The translations under genes were made by a program, and so were the position numbers. From contig NZ_JBGYBX010000055.1 in the NCBI RefSeq assembly GCF_041817755.1, positions 1-64,000 on the forward strand: 64,000 bases of DNA, written 5' to 3'. Shown one piece after another: positions 23,748-33,210 of the stretch. Each line of letters opens with the position of its first letter. The stretch's first letter is position 1. This stretch comes from Glaesserella sp041817755 (GTDB taxonomy: Bacteria; Pseudomonadota; Gammaproteobacteria; Enterobacterales; Pasteurellaceae). The notes below the pieces were generated by a model. That model was not told the origin of the DNA, searched no databases, and saw nothing but the letters and a program-made list of their open reading frames with translations.

Positions 23748-26657
23748 TTACTCCTTAAACAAGTGATCCCAATTGGCTTTAACTATCGCTCTTTCTGCAA
23801 CAAATTCGCTCGACTCGACGATACTTTCTTTGTTTAACAAATTTAAATGATGAATGCGGTTACGTAAAGCGGTATAGCAATGTTTCAATTGTTCGCCTTG
23901 CTCCGCCGATAAAACGCCGCACGCCGTCGCACTGTCAAAAATACGCACATTATCCGACCATACCGCCATTTGAGGATGGCGGTGAGCATAATTCAGCACT
24001 AAATATTGTGCGATAAATTCAATGTCGGTGATCCCGCCTTGATCGGTTTTCAAATGAAATTGCTCTACCGGGGTTTTACTCAAATGTAGGTACATTTTTT
24101 CCCGCATTTTGCAAATTTCTTCGCGTAACTGACCGCTTGTACGCGGCATTGCCAACGTACTCATCCTAATCGCTTCAAATTTTTGGCGCAAATCCGCCGT
24201 ACCGTATACGGCTCTTGCCCGAACCAACGCTTGAGATTCCCACGTCCATGCTTCTTCCTTCTGATATTGTTCATAGGCATTAAACGTACTAACCAGCAGC
24301 CCTGCCTCACCGGACGGGCGTAAACGCATATCCACGTCATATAACACGCCGGCACTGGTATTCAAATTAAAGATTGCATTAATTTTCTGCGCTAATTTTA
24401 AATAAAATTGGTGAGCGGAAATGGATTTTTTACCGCCGACCGTTTCGCTGTCTTCCGGAGCATTATGCAAGAAAACCAAGTCCAAATCAGAGTTATAGCC
24501 CAACTCAATACCGCCCAACTTACCGTAACCGATTACCACGAAATCTTGTTCGCCGTCAACAAGGTGTTGCGGCGTACCGAATCGTTGGGTCGTTTGCCGC
24601 CAAGCCATATTCACTACTGCGCCGATAATGGCTTCCGCCAAATAGGTAAGATGGTCGCTGATCTTCATTACCGGTAATACGCCCAGAATATCTGCTGCGG
24701 CAATCCGCAAAATTTGACTTTGTTTAAACTGGCGCAACGCATCAAACATTGCTTCTTCATCTTCTTCGGGAATCCGCAACAAATATTCATGCAATACCAC
24801 CGCATATTGGTCAAGCTCAATGATGTTCGTTAAGCTTTTTTGCAAAATCAGTTCATCCAACAACATCGGATAACGAGCAATTTGTTCGGCAATCATGACG
24901 GATTGTCCGCATAAGGTGAGCAATTGCGGCAAAATCTGTTCTTTTTCCAGCAACAATTCCAAATAGGTTGTCCGCGTCGTAATTTTATCGACGATATTTA
25001 AAATCCGAGGAAGTAATACGACATAGTCGGCTTGACTGAAAATCGCATCGACGATTTTCGGTATGAGTCGACGCAATACTTCACGCCCTCTTACCCCAAT
25101 CGAACGTTTGACCCAATCTTGAAATGTCGTAGATAACAATCGGTAAATCGTTTCATAATCTTGCGGATCGACCGGATAATCTTGCAGGCAGGAAGCCAAA
25201 TCGTCCGCTGTCATTTGATAATGTAAAATATCATGCCATGCCGCCAGCTTCTCATTTTCAGGCGAATCGTCAGACTCATTTTCTTCACCGATCAATTCAT
25301 TAAAAACGGCTCGTACATTCTGTTGGTGAAAGGTTAACCGCTTAATAAAATCCACCCAATAATCATCCGTGTCATCGGATTGATATACCTGCGGATTCAG
25401 CCCCCGCTCACGCTGTGCGACGGAAAATGCGATTCGCCGACGATCTTTTTCATCCGTCGGCAACGTTTGGGTTTGTTGATCGTTGATCGCCTGCAGTATA
25501 TTTTCGACATGACGTAAGAAAAGATAAGCCTCCTTTAACCGTTCGATTTGTTGTCGGGTTAACAAATTCAACTCGGCAAGTTGCGGCAATACCGCCAGCA
25601 AGCTGCGCTGTTGAAGGGATTTATCGCGCCCGCCGCGCATCATCTGGAAGGTTTGTACGATGAATTCCACTTCCCGAATACCGCCCGCGCCAAGTTTAAT
25701 GTTATCAACCAAACCGCGTCGTAACACTTCCCGACTGATTTTATGCTTCATGTCGCGTAACGATTGAATCGCACCGAAATCCAAATAACGGCGGTACACA
25801 AACGGGCGTAACATCTGTTTAAGATATTTATGATTGATGTTATTCGGATCGTCGCCGAGAATTTTGGCTTTAATCATCGCATAACGTTCCCAATCCCGCC
25901 CTTGTTCTTGATAATAATCTTCCATCGCCGCAAAACTCAGTACCAATGCACCGCTGTCACCGAAAGGGCGCAAGCGCATGTCGGTTCGATAAACAAATCC
26001 GTCCAAGGTAATTTCATCCAACGCCCGAATTAAACGTTGCCCTAAGCGGGTAAAAAACTTGCCGTTGTCGAGCGTTTTTTTACCGCCTACCGTTTCACCG
26101 ATATCCGGATAGGTAAAAATCAAATCGATATCCGACGAAAAATTCAACTCACGCCCGCCGAGCTTTCCCATGCCTAAAATGAGCAGTTCTTGCGGTTCGC
26201 CCAATTCATTCATCGGTACACCGTATTCCGAACACAAGCGCTCAAACAGCCAGTCTCTTGCACCCAAAATCAATGCTTCCGCCAAATCCGATAACGCTTC
26301 AAATACTGCCTGTACTTGCAGCGGATAATTCGATTGTACAAAACTCAACCTTGCCATCTCACGGTGACGAAACCGGCGCAGGACACGATGGAATTCCTCT
26401 TCTTCTTTAACGGTATCTAGAGCTGACGCCAAACGTTCGGTATAGTTGCCGCAATCAGCGATAGTCGGTAATGTTTCAAGCCACTCAATCAATAGCGTCG
26501 GCTGCTTTTGTAATTGTTGGGCGACAAAATCCGACAGGGCAATCGCGGTAACAAGCGGTTCGATTCGGTTGGAATTTTGCAAATCCAATAGGATGCCGTG
26601 TTGCGCCGACAACGCTTTCAATGTTTGCTCGGCTTGATGGAAAAAAGATGCTGGCAT
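23748..26657 (-). CDS. glnE: Bifunctional glutamine synthetase adenylyltransferase/deadenylase GlnE
   Basis: GlnE adds AMP to glutamine synthetase when nitrogen is plentiful and removes it when scarce, under PII control. The 969-residue protein has the duplicated nucleotidyltransferase build: the N-terminal deadenylase half with GMGKLGGRELNFSSDIDLIF near residue 160, and the C-terminal adenylylase half with GYGKLGGIELGYNSDLDLVF near residue 708, separated by a helical PII-linked region. The ATG at 26657 is used because a GAGAGA ribosome site precedes it and MPASFFHQAEQTL fits the family; an upstream in-frame ATG lacks one. Uptake cores lie at 24132-24140 and 26551-26559. Confidence 0.96.
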   Translation of the reverse strand: MPASFFHQAEQTLKALSAQHGILLDLQNSNRIEPLVTAIALSDFVAQQLQKQPTLLIEWLETLPTIADCGNYTERLASALDTVKEEEEFHRVLRRFRHREMARLSFVQSNYPLQVQAVFEALSDLAEALILGARDWLFERLCSEYGVPMNELGEPQELLILGMGKLGGRELNFSSDIDLIFTYPDIGETVGGKKTLDNGKFFTRLGQRLIRALDEITLDGFVYRTDMRLRPFGDSGALVLSFAAMEDYYQEQGRDWERYAMIKAKILGDDPNNINHKYLKQMLRPFVYRRYLDFGAIQSLRDMKHKISREVLRRGLVDNIKLGAGGIREVEFIVQTFQMMRGGRDKSLQQRSLLAVLPQLAELNLLTRQQIERLKEAYLFLRHVENILQAINDQQTQTLPTDEKDRRRIAFSVAQRERGLNPQVYQSDDTDDYWVDFIKRLTFHQQNVRAVFNELIGEENESDDSPENEKLAAWHDILHYQMTADDLASCLQDYPVDPQDYETIYRLLSTTFQDWVKRSIGVRGREVLRRLIPKIVDAIFSQADYVVLLPRILNIVDKITTRTTYLELLLEKEQILPQLLTLCGQSVMIAEQIARYPMLLDELILQKSLTNIIELDQYAVVLHEYLLRIPEEDEEAMFDALRQFKQSQILRIAAADILGVLPVMKISDHLTYLAEAIIGAVVNMAWRQTTQRFGTPQHLVDGEQDFVVIGYGKLGGIELGYNSDLDLVFLHNAPEDSETVGGKKSISAHQFYLKLAQKINAIFNLNTSAGVLYDVDMRLRPSGEAGLLVSTFNAYEQYQKEEAWTWESQALVRARAVYGTADLRQKFEAIRMSTLAMPRTSGQLREEICKMREKMYLHLSKTPVEQFHLKTDQGGITDIEFIAQYLVLNYAHRHPQMAVWSDNVRIFDSATACGVLSAEQGEQLKHCYTALRNRIHHLNLLNKESIVESSEFVAERAIVKANWDHLFKE
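24132..24140 (-). repeat. DNA uptake signal core (within glnE)
   Basis: Perfect ACCGCTTGT, with TTTTGCAAATTT about 20 bases upstream on the plus strand, so the extended signal is present. Confidence 0.85.
26551..26559 (+). repeat. DNA uptake signal core (within glnE)
   Basis: Perfect ACAAGCGGT followed by TTCGATTCGG and then TTTTGCAAAT, the extended uptake pattern. Confidence 0.85.
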
Positions 26658-26689
26658 GACTCTCTCGCGATATTTATGACAATACAAAA

Positions 26690-26735
26690 ACAAGCGGGTA
26701 GATTTGCAAATTATTTTACTAATCTACCCGCTTGT
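26690..26735. terminator. Terminator of variant inverted uptake signals between yciI and glnE
   Basis: ACAAGCGGGTAGATT (26690-26704) pairs over 15 bases with its complement at 26721-26735. Both arms differ from the uptake core by the same change (GGG for GGT), so pairing is preserved although the core is broken. It lies downstream of yciI on the minus strand, just before glnE. Confidence 0.8.
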
Positions 26736-26740
26736 CTCAG

Positions 26741-27037
26741 TTAAAAGACTTTTTTGAACGGCTTGACAATCACCTCGCCGTATACGCCGGCTTCCACGTA
26801 AGGATCCTCACTCGCCCACTGCTTCGCCGCCTCCAACGAGTCAAATTTCGCAATGACGGTCGACCCGGTAAAACCGGCGTCTCCCGGATTTTCATCGTCG
26901 ATTGCCGGATTCGGTCCCGCCGTCAGTAAACGATCTTCGGCTTGCAATTGTTGTAAGCGCGCTAAATGTTTTTCACGTACGGCTAAACGCTTGGCAAGCG
27001 TACCGGGAATATCTTGAGCAAAAATAACGTAATACAT
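26741..27037 (-). CDS. yciI: YciI family protein
   Basis: This 98-residue protein has the ferredoxin-like YciI/DGPF fold: MYYVIFAQDIPGTLAKRL at the start, the conserved His near residue 24 (VREKHLARLQ), LLTAGPNPAIDDENPG near residue 37 and a C-terminal GVYGEVIVKPFKKVF. Residues equivalent to the H. influenzae YciI active-site His and Asp are present, but the family's reaction is unknown. It is the last gene of the yciC-yciB-yciA-yciI run, an order also seen in H. influenzae. Confidence 0.95.
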   Translation of the reverse strand: MYYVIFAQDIPGTLAKRLAVREKHLARLQQLQAEDRLLTAGPNPAIDDENPGDAGFTGSTVIAKFDSLEAAKQWASEDPYVEAGVYGEVIVKPFKKVF

Positions 27038-27051
27038 AGTTTATCTCCGTG

Positions 27052-27495
27052 TTAGGGTTCAAGTAAGCCGAGAGCTTGGTCTAATTCAGGGTTGTCTTCA
27101 CGCGGAATCGGACGGGGTTTGCCGTTTTTGTCGATGGCGACGAAGGTAAAGAGCGCTTCCGTTACACAATGGCGATCCCGTACGCCTTCATACACTTTTT
27201 TAATCCACACTTCCACTTTGACCTGCATGGACGTACGACCGACTTTGACGCATTTACCATAACAACAAACGACGTCGCCGACCGATACGGGGCGTAAAAA
27301 GCTCATGCTGTCAACGGATACGGTGACCACTCTGCCTTTTGCCAATTCTTTGGCTAAAATAGCGCCGCCCATGTCCATTTGCGACATAATCCACCCGCCG
27401 AAAATATCGCCGTTCGCATTGGTGTCTGACGGCATGGCGAGAGTTCGTAAAATCAATGTGCCTTCCGGGGTTCGATTCGATTGATTAGTTTTCAT
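27052..27495 (-). CDS. yciA: Acyl-CoA thioesterase YciA
   Basis: YciA is a hot-dog fold thioesterase that hydrolyses a broad range of acyl-CoAs. The 147 residues show TLAMPSDTNANGDIFGGWIMSQMD near residue 17, with the catalytic Asp in GDIFGGW, and VSVDSMSFLRPVSVGDVVC near residue 58. The ATG lies inside the end of yciB (11-base overlap), so translation is probably coupled. It may recycle CoA or help set membrane lipid composition, consistent with its link to the membrane protein genes yciB and yciC. Confidence 0.96.
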   Translation of the reverse strand: MKTNQSNRTPEGTLILRTLAMPSDTNANGDIFGGWIMSQMDMGGAILAKELAKGRVVTVSVDSMSFLRPVSVGDVVCCYGKCVKVGRTSMQVKVEVWIKKVYEGVRDRHCVTEALFTFVAIDKNGKPRPIPREDNPELDQALGLLEP

Positions 27496-28039
27496 TGCCT
27501 TTCTGCTCTTCCTGCTGTTTTAAATAAGGATATAAATAAAATCCGGTTACGATCACGGCGGCAAAACTCAAGCCGGTTAATCCGAAGACTTTAAAATTTG
27601 CCCAAGCGTCATTCGAAAAAAATTCACTGATGATAATATTAATGATCATACAAAGGATAAAGAAGCCTGCCCAGCCGAGGTTAAGCTTACTCCAAACCGC
27701 TTGCGGAAGCACCAATTCTTTACCTAATAACATTTGTACCAGTGGCTTCTTAAAGACAAACTGGCTAATCAATAGTGCAACGGCAAACAAGGCATTCACC
27801 AAGGTGACTTTCCATTTCAGAAAAGCCAAATCATTAAAATAGGCGGTAAGTAAGCCGAAAAAAACGACGGCAATCCCCATAATCCATTGGTTTTTCTCAA
27901 CTTTCTTATACAACACTTTTAATACGGCAAACTGTACAATGGTTGCGCCGACTAAAACCAATGCCGCTTCTTGTACACCGTATGTTTTGTACACAACAAA
28001 AAAAAGAATTAGCGGAATAAATTCAAGTAACTGTTTCAT
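27485..28039 (-). CDS. yciB: Inner membrane septation protein YciB (IspZ family)
   Basis: The 184-residue protein has about five membrane helices and the family opening MKQLLEFIPLILFFVVYKTY, then KKVEKNQWIMGIAVVFFG near residue 45 and LNLGWAGFFI near residue 117. YciB interacts with cell-elongation and division proteins in E. coli, and loss of its Shigella counterpart IspA disturbs septation. It sits between yciC (9-base gap) and yciA (overlap). Confidence 0.95.
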   Translation of the reverse strand: MKQLLEFIPLILFFVVYKTYGVQEAALVLVGATIVQFAVLKVLYKKVEKNQWIMGIAVVFFGLLTAYFNDLAFLKWKVTLVNALFAVALLISQFVFKKPLVQMLLGKELVLPQAVWSKLNLGWAGFFILCMIINIIISEFFSNDAWANFKVFGLTGLSFAAVIVTGFYLYPYLKQQEEQKGNEN

Positions 28040-28048
28040 ATCTACTGA

Positions 28049-28783
28049 TTACCCCGGCATTCGACGATAAACCTGATAAAAACGGAAAGCGAAAATGGCG
28101 GTAAATGTTCCCACCAATCCGCTAAAGAGCGCAACCAACAAACCGGTCGGCTCATTGATCCGCCCGATCATTGCACCTAACAAAATCGGCATTACATAAG
28201 CGATAAGACAAAAAAGGAACATCATGCTCATTTTTCCACGGGTTAGCCCCCAAGTAAATTTAAGGGTTTCCGATACACGCATTCTCGGCTCCTCAACTAA
28301 GTAGGCGTAAGGGGCTAAATTTAACTTCACGAAAATATAAATACCGGAGAGCATTAACGGTAGTATCAAAATCGCCAAACCGGCATCCGCTTGCCCGACG
28401 GTTCCGCCGAATGAAACGCCGATTGACAGGGGTAACACCATGACAATATTGATCAGCATTAACGGTAAAAAGACTTTAACCGCATCGCCGATATGCCGGA
28501 AGAAATGCTGATACCCTCCGTCATTAATGGCTTTAATGTTCAAAATAATTAAGGCGTTCGCCAAAATATTCAGCAATGCAAAGAGAATCGCCGGCAGAAT
28601 TAAAATCAACAGCCCGCTCGCATCAAGACTTTGTACATGTTGAGGCACCGCCGATTTCGGCATGATGTAATGACTTGTCAGTTGCAATATCATCAACAAA
28701 CCGACGGAAAAAAGGGAAAACGGTAATTGATTACGCATGAAGTTCCAACTGTCTTGTAATAAGTCGGGAAATTTAATCGGCAT
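28049..28783 (-). CDS. yciC: YciC family (UPF0259) inner membrane protein
   Basis: A 244-residue membrane protein with about six hydrophobic segments, beginning MPIKFPDLLQDSWNFMRNQL, matching the UPF0259/YciC family. It may act in envelope integrity together with YciB, but no biochemical activity is established. It is the first gene of the yciC-yciB-yciA-yciI run and is divergent from yfbV across a 138-base spacer. Confidence 0.9.
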   Translation of the reverse strand: MPIKFPDLLQDSWNFMRNQLPFSLFSVGLLMILQLTSHYIMPKSAVPQHVQSLDASGLLILILPAILFALLNILANALIILNIKAINDGGYQHFFRHIGDAVKVFLPLMLINIVMVLPLSIGVSFGGTVGQADAGLAILILPLMLSGIYIFVKLNLAPYAYLVEEPRMRVSETLKFTWGLTRGKMSMMFLFCLIAYVMPILLGAMIGRINEPTGLLVALFSGLVGTFTAIFAFRFYQVYRRMPG

Positions 28784-28921
28784 TCTGTGATCCTTTAAAA
28801 GAGAAGTAACGAAAATGTTGCAAAGTATAGCAACTGTTAAACCACTTCGCTATTGTAGATTTTCATCAGTCCGTTACAATGTTATCCATTTAAGTCAGCG
28901 AACGATTTATTACCTTTTACT

Positions 28922-29356
28922 ATGTACACGACTTTACAAGCGGGACAACGTTATCTGAATACGTTTCCGAATCAGAAAAAATTGGGGCTGTTTATGCCCG
29001 ATTATCGCTTTATTCGATTAGTGAAATTCGCTTCTCGTTTTATGCCTGCCTTCGCCTGCTTTGCTCTGATTTGGCAATATTTTTTCCATGACCCGGAACA
29101 ATCGGTGCTGGCCAATGCGACGTTGACCTCCTTTTTTGCCCTCAGTATTCCGTTCCAAGGACTCTACTGGTTAGGAAAACGGGCAAAATCACCGTTACCG
29201 CTTTCGTTACTTAAATGGTATGAGGAATTACGTCAAAAACTTATCCGTGAAAAGCATAAAATCACCGATCAAGCGGTGCCTTCTTATCAAGATTTTGCAA
29301 ATTTGCTCCGCCTTGCCGAAGAGACGTGGGGAGACAGTTATTTTAACGAACTGTAA
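28922..29356 (+). CDS. yfbV: YfbV family (UPF0208) membrane protein
   Basis: The 144 residues match the UPF0208/YfbV family: LQAGQRYLNTFPNQKKLGLFMPDYR at the start, two membrane helices at about residues 40-57 and 65-83, the family signature PFQGLYWLGKRAKSPLPLSL, and a charged C-terminal tail. In E. coli YfbV is reported to influence the organisation of the terminus macrodomain, alongside acetate-kinase neighbours; here it has no such neighbours. It is transcribed alone and ends at a terminator shared with the convergent lptD. Confidence 0.9.
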   Translation: MYTTLQAGQRYLNTFPNQKKLGLFMPDYRFIRLVKFASRFMPAFACFALIWQYFFHDPEQSVLANATLTSFFALSIPFQGLYWLGKRAKSPLPLSLLKWYEELRQKLIREKHKITDQAVPSYQDFANLLRLAEETWGDSYFNEL

Positions 29357-29369
29357 ATGACGATAAGCA

Positions 29370-29393
29370 AAAGGGCATCCTACGATGCCCTTT
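29370..29393. terminator. Bidirectional terminator between yfbV and lptD
   Basis: AAAGGGCATC (29370-29379) pairs over 10 bases with GATGCCCTTT (29384-29393) around a 4-base loop between convergent stop codons. Confidence 0.9.
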
Positions 29394-29396
29394 CGT

Positions 29397-31730
29397 TTAG
29401 TTGATATTGAATGCTTCCGTATAAGGAATAATACCCTTCTTCAAGAGTTTCGGTACGCCGCTGTTGTAGTGGGTGCCGAAGCGCAATTCAAAATTGACCC
29501 CGAATCGGTTGTCATAGTAAAAGTCGTTAATCGTATCGCTCTTACCCGTCGGAGTCGCGGTTAAACGACGTGCCGTATAAAGCGTGGTACTCCAACAGCA
29601 AGTACTATAGGTGATCCCCAATTGACTTTCGACCGGTTTACTCAATGCCAAATCATGATAATGGCTGACCATCATCGCCACATTATCGGTCACTTCCCAA
29701 CCGACGACCGCCCCGATCTGTTTAATGTCTTGCCCGTACCTATTACTACTCAAGTTTTGGTCAATGTAATTTTTACTTGCATAACGGTAGTTTAACTGAA
29801 TGACATTGTTTTCTTTCGGCTTATATTGCAATGACATATTCGTCAACGAGGTTTCGTTTAAACGCGTATCGTATTGATAACTGCCGTGCCAGTTCCATTG
29901 CGGGTGGAATTTCCAGTTGGATTCCAATGACCATGACGAAGAACGCTTCGCCGTTGTATTTTCCGACGTACTGTCTACTTTTGACGGCGTAATATAGTAA
30001 ATTTGCCCCGCACTAAAGTTAAACACCTCATCACCCGTTTTATCGCTAAAGAAACGGGTCGTTCCGCCTAAGGTAAATTGGTTTGCCGAGGCGATACGGT
30101 CTAAACCACTGTAACGGCGATCATTAAATAACGAATAATAATCTTGCTGCAATAAGGCGGAATCGTAACCTAAACCGAGACTTTGCTGACGTCTCGAACC
30201 GATATAGCGTTGGTTACGGTAAGTTCGGTAAAGGTATTGCGCTCTCGGTTCCAACACTTGGGTAAAGCCGTTAAATAACTGCTTATCCGCTTCCAATGTG
30301 GTTTTCAGATCCACTTTGAATTGTGGAATCATACGCGAAACACTGCGTTCAACCTCTTCCGCATCATTTGCCGTTCCTTTTTTCTGTAAATATTGTGTGG
30401 CATAGAATTTGGTTTCGATGTCAAGGCTACCGAACCGGTTGGCAAACGGGAAATTAATTGACGGTTCCGCATGGAAACGCCATGCCGTCGGCATCGTTTT
30501 ACTGTCATTATCAAAATGTGAGATCTGAGCAAAGAAAGCAAAATCACCGTTTCTCACCAATTCATTTTTATAGTAGTTGAAATCAATTTGAGGAAAAACC
30601 CGATAAGGTTTGATGCCGGAATCATCAAAAGTCTGGAATTTTTTAGCCGCAATGGAAATATTATAGTTCGGTTGATAATAACCTAATTTAAATTGCTGGG
30701 TTGCATAACCGTCCGTACTGCTTCCGTAGTCCGAGTCAAAATCCGTAAAATAACGTCTGTCACTGACACGGGTATAATCCGCCGAAAAACGCCAATTACT
30801 TAAGAAATTCACATTGTGTTTCCAAAATAACAAATAGCGGGAGCGATTCTTTTCGGTCCATTCCGATAAACGATCTTTGTTTAAATATTCCGCTGCAACG
30901 GTGCCTTCTCCAAGAAGGTTTAAATAACGGAATTCCGGTTTCCACTGCCAACCGCGTTTGGAATAGTATACCGGCGTGAGGGTCGCATCCATTGTCGGTG
31001 CAATATTCCAATAAATCGGTTGGGAATAGCTGACCCCGTCGCGACTGGAATGTCTCGCGCTCGGAATCAATAAACCGGAACGGCGACGATCACCGATCGG
31101 GAATTGTAGGTACGGCGAATAGAATACCGGCACACCTTTGACTTTAAAACGGGCATGCCACATTTCGGCATACTCTTCTTTCACATGCTGAATCATCTCG
31201 TTCGCTTCAACGGACCATGAATCATCATCCGGTAAACAAGAGGTGAAACTGGCGTTTTTCATAACACGGGTTCCCTCACCAGCCACCGCATTTTCCGATG
31301 TTCCTCGCCCTTGGCGACCGACTAATTGATAACTCGCACTGCCTAACTCGGCGGTATTATCGACAAGATTCACTTTTGCATCATTACCCGACGCCTGAAT
31401 TAAATTATCTTTATAATCAAACTTACCCGTCACATAAGCATTACGCGTATTTTCGCCTTGTTGTTCTACGCGAACCTGCTCCGCCCAAAGCGAACGATTC
31501 CCTTGTTTAACGGAAACATCGCCGGTATACGTCGCATCCGTCGGTTGATTAATCACAGCACTATCCGCTTCAATATAAACGGGTAACCGGGTTTGATCAC
31601 CCTGTACAATCTCCCCCTGAAATTGCGGTACGCCCAATAAACATTGGCTTTTTAAATCGGCAACCGCATAGTTACTGTAACATGCCGCCGACACGGCAAG
31701 AGAAAGTAAGCTGTAATGATGTCGTTTCAT
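29397..31730 (-). CDS. lptD: LPS-assembly outer membrane protein LptD
   Basis: LptD, plugged by LptE, inserts lipooligosaccharide into the outer leaflet. The 777 residues comprise a signal peptide (to about Ala24), a periplasmic OstA/beta-jellyroll domain (ADSAVINQPTDATYTGDVSV near residue 55), and the 26-strand barrel domain. The four cysteines that form the essential disulfides are present: Cys30, Cys near residue 165 (FTSCLPDD) and the adjacent pair near residue 713 (STCCWS). In E. coli lptD is upstream of surA; here it is followed by a terminator and yfbV, so surA is not linked. Confidence 0.97.
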   Translation of the reverse strand: MKRHHYSLLSLAVSAACYSNYAVADLKSQCLLGVPQFQGEIVQGDQTRLPVYIEADSAVINQPTDATYTGDVSVKQGNRSLWAEQVRVEQQGENTRNAYVTGKFDYKDNLIQASGNDAKVNLVDNTAELGSASYQLVGRQGRGTSENAVAGEGTRVMKNASFTSCLPDDDSWSVEANEMIQHVKEEYAEMWHARFKVKGVPVFYSPYLQFPIGDRRRSGLLIPSARHSSRDGVSYSQPIYWNIAPTMDATLTPVYYSKRGWQWKPEFRYLNLLGEGTVAAEYLNKDRLSEWTEKNRSRYLLFWKHNVNFLSNWRFSADYTRVSDRRYFTDFDSDYGSSTDGYATQQFKLGYYQPNYNISIAAKKFQTFDDSGIKPYRVFPQIDFNYYKNELVRNGDFAFFAQISHFDNDSKTMPTAWRFHAEPSINFPFANRFGSLDIETKFYATQYLQKKGTANDAEEVERSVSRMIPQFKVDLKTTLEADKQLFNGFTQVLEPRAQYLYRTYRNQRYIGSRRQQSLGLGYDSALLQQDYYSLFNDRRYSGLDRIASANQFTLGGTTRFFSDKTGDEVFNFSAGQIYYITPSKVDSTSENTTAKRSSSWSLESNWKFHPQWNWHGSYQYDTRLNETSLTNMSLQYKPKENNVIQLNYRYASKNYIDQNLSSNRYGQDIKQIGAVVGWEVTDNVAMMVSHYHDLALSKPVESQLGITYSTCCWSTTLYTARRLTATPTGKSDTINDFYYDNRFGVNFELRFGTHYNSGVPKLLKKGIIPYTEAFNIN

Positions 31731-31800
31731 ACCATTATCCTATTGCATTTCAATGTGAAGACACATGATCTGCGTCTTTGCAAAAAATTATCCGAAACCG

Positions 31801-31809
31801 ACCGCTTGT
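31801..31809 (-). repeat. DNA uptake signal core between hemN and lptD
   Basis: Single perfect ACCGCTTGT in the 104-base hemN-lptD spacer, with TTTGCAAAAAATT upstream on the plus strand (extended signal). No matching inverted copy is nearby. Confidence 0.85.
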
Positions 31810-31834
31810 AAACGTCGATTCGGTAAAAAGGCGG

Positions 31835-33202
31835 TTAAATAATTCGCGAAAATTGCTGTCTTTTTGCTTGCTGTCTCGAATAAATATCAAAACACATACA
31901 AATATTTCGGATCAACAAGCGACCGCGAGGTGAAACCACGATGCTTTTTTCACCGATTTCAAGCAACCCGTCTTTTGCCAACGGTGCCAATAACGTTAAG
32001 TCTTCCGAAAAATACGTTTTAAACTCAATCTGATATGCGTTTTCTATAGGGGCATAATCTAATTTGAAATTACAAATTAATGCTTTAATCACATCACGCC
32101 GCAAGCAGTCGTCTTTCGTCATGCTTAGCCCTTTATGTAACGCAATGCCCCGCATTTCCACTTCGGCATAATATTGTTTCAGTTCTTTATGATTTTGCGC
32201 GTAGCTGTCACCCAGCAAGCTGATTGCCGAGACGCCCATGCCCAATAAATCGGCATCTTCTTGTGTGGTATAGCCTTGGAAATTCCGATGCAATTCCCCT
32301 TTTTTCTGCGCCACGGCGAGTTCATCATCCGGTTTGGCAAAGTGATCCATCCCGATAAAGGTATAACCGGCTTGATTTAACGTCTCGATCGTTTGCTGCA
32401 AAATCGCCAATTTTACTTCCGGCGGCGGGAGCATATCGTCTTTGATTTTGATCTGTGCGGCAAAACGGCTCGGTAAATGCGCATAGTTAAACACGCTCAT
32501 TCGGTCCGGATTTAACTCAATCACTTTTTGCAACGTAAACATAAAACTGTCTACCGTCTGTTTCGGCAAACCGTAAATCAAATCAATATTAATGGAAGCA
32601 AAACCGAGGGCTTTGGCACGTTGCATCAATGCGAAAATAAACGCTTCGTCCTGCTCACGATTGACTAATTTTTGAACTTCTTTATTAAAATCCTGAATCC
32701 CCATGCTGATTCGGTTAAAACCAATCGCACGCAGGTGATCCAACATGTCCAATTCAATTTCACGCGGATCCATTTCAATACTGATTTCCGCCTGTTCGCT
32801 GACATTAAAATGCTTTTTCAACATCGCCATTAAACGCAATGATTGTTCTTCGTCCAAATACGTCGGCGTACCGCCACCCCAATGGATTTGGGTCACGGTA
32901 CGGTGTTTAAATAATGCCGCTCGGTATTTAATTTCTTTCTCAAGATAATCTAAATAAATATCGACTTTATGTTGATGACGGGTAATGATTTTATTACATG
33001 CGCAAAAATAACAAAGCTTATGGCAAAACGGAATATGAACGTAAAGCGATAACGGTTTGTTCGGGTAACGCCCGGCTGCCGCGATGAAATCATCATCGTT
33101 ATAAGATTCACTAAATTCCAATGCCGTCGGATAAGAGGTATAACGCGGACCGGATTGGTTATATTTTTGGATAAGATTTATATCCCAAATAATTTCTGAC
33201 AT
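31835..33202 (-). CDS. hemN: Oxygen-independent coproporphyrinogen III oxidase
   Basis: HemN is a radical-SAM enzyme that makes protoporphyrinogen IX from coproporphyrinogen III without oxygen. In the 455 residues the iron-sulfur motif is CHKLCYFCAC (Cys60, Cys64, Cys67, Cys69), followed by HWGGGTPTYL near residue 105, IEMDPRE near residue 141 and the C-terminal HemN domain with FQGYTTQEDADLLGMGVSAIS near residue 308. The N-terminal NQSGPRYTSYPT is typical of true HemN, as opposed to HemW. It begins a few bases after the DUF2489 gene. Its presence suggests this organism can make haem anaerobically from coproporphyrinogen. Confidence 0.96.
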   Translation of the reverse strand: MSEIIWDINLIQKYNQSGPRYTSYPTALEFSESYNDDDFIAAAGRYPNKPLSLYVHIPFCHKLCYFCACNKIITRHQHKVDIYLDYLEKEIKYRAALFKHRTVTQIHWGGGTPTYLDEEQSLRLMAMLKKHFNVSEQAEISIEMDPREIELDMLDHLRAIGFNRISMGIQDFNKEVQKLVNREQDEAFIFALMQRAKALGFASINIDLIYGLPKQTVDSFMFTLQKVIELNPDRMSVFNYAHLPSRFAAQIKIKDDMLPPPEVKLAILQQTIETLNQAGYTFIGMDHFAKPDDELAVAQKKGELHRNFQGYTTQEDADLLGMGVSAISLLGDSYAQNHKELKQYYAEVEMRGIALHKGLSMTKDDCLRRDVIKALICNFKLDYAPIENAYQIEFKTYFSEDLTLLAPLAKDGLLEIGEKSIVVSPRGRLLIRNICMCFDIYSRQQAKRQQFSRII

Positions 33203-33210
33203 TGACTTGC

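Noticed and set aside
28815..28832. GTTGC...GCAAC inverted repeat in the yciC-yfbV divergent spacer
   Set aside because: It has only five paired bases and no clear link to promoter elements, so it is too weak to call.
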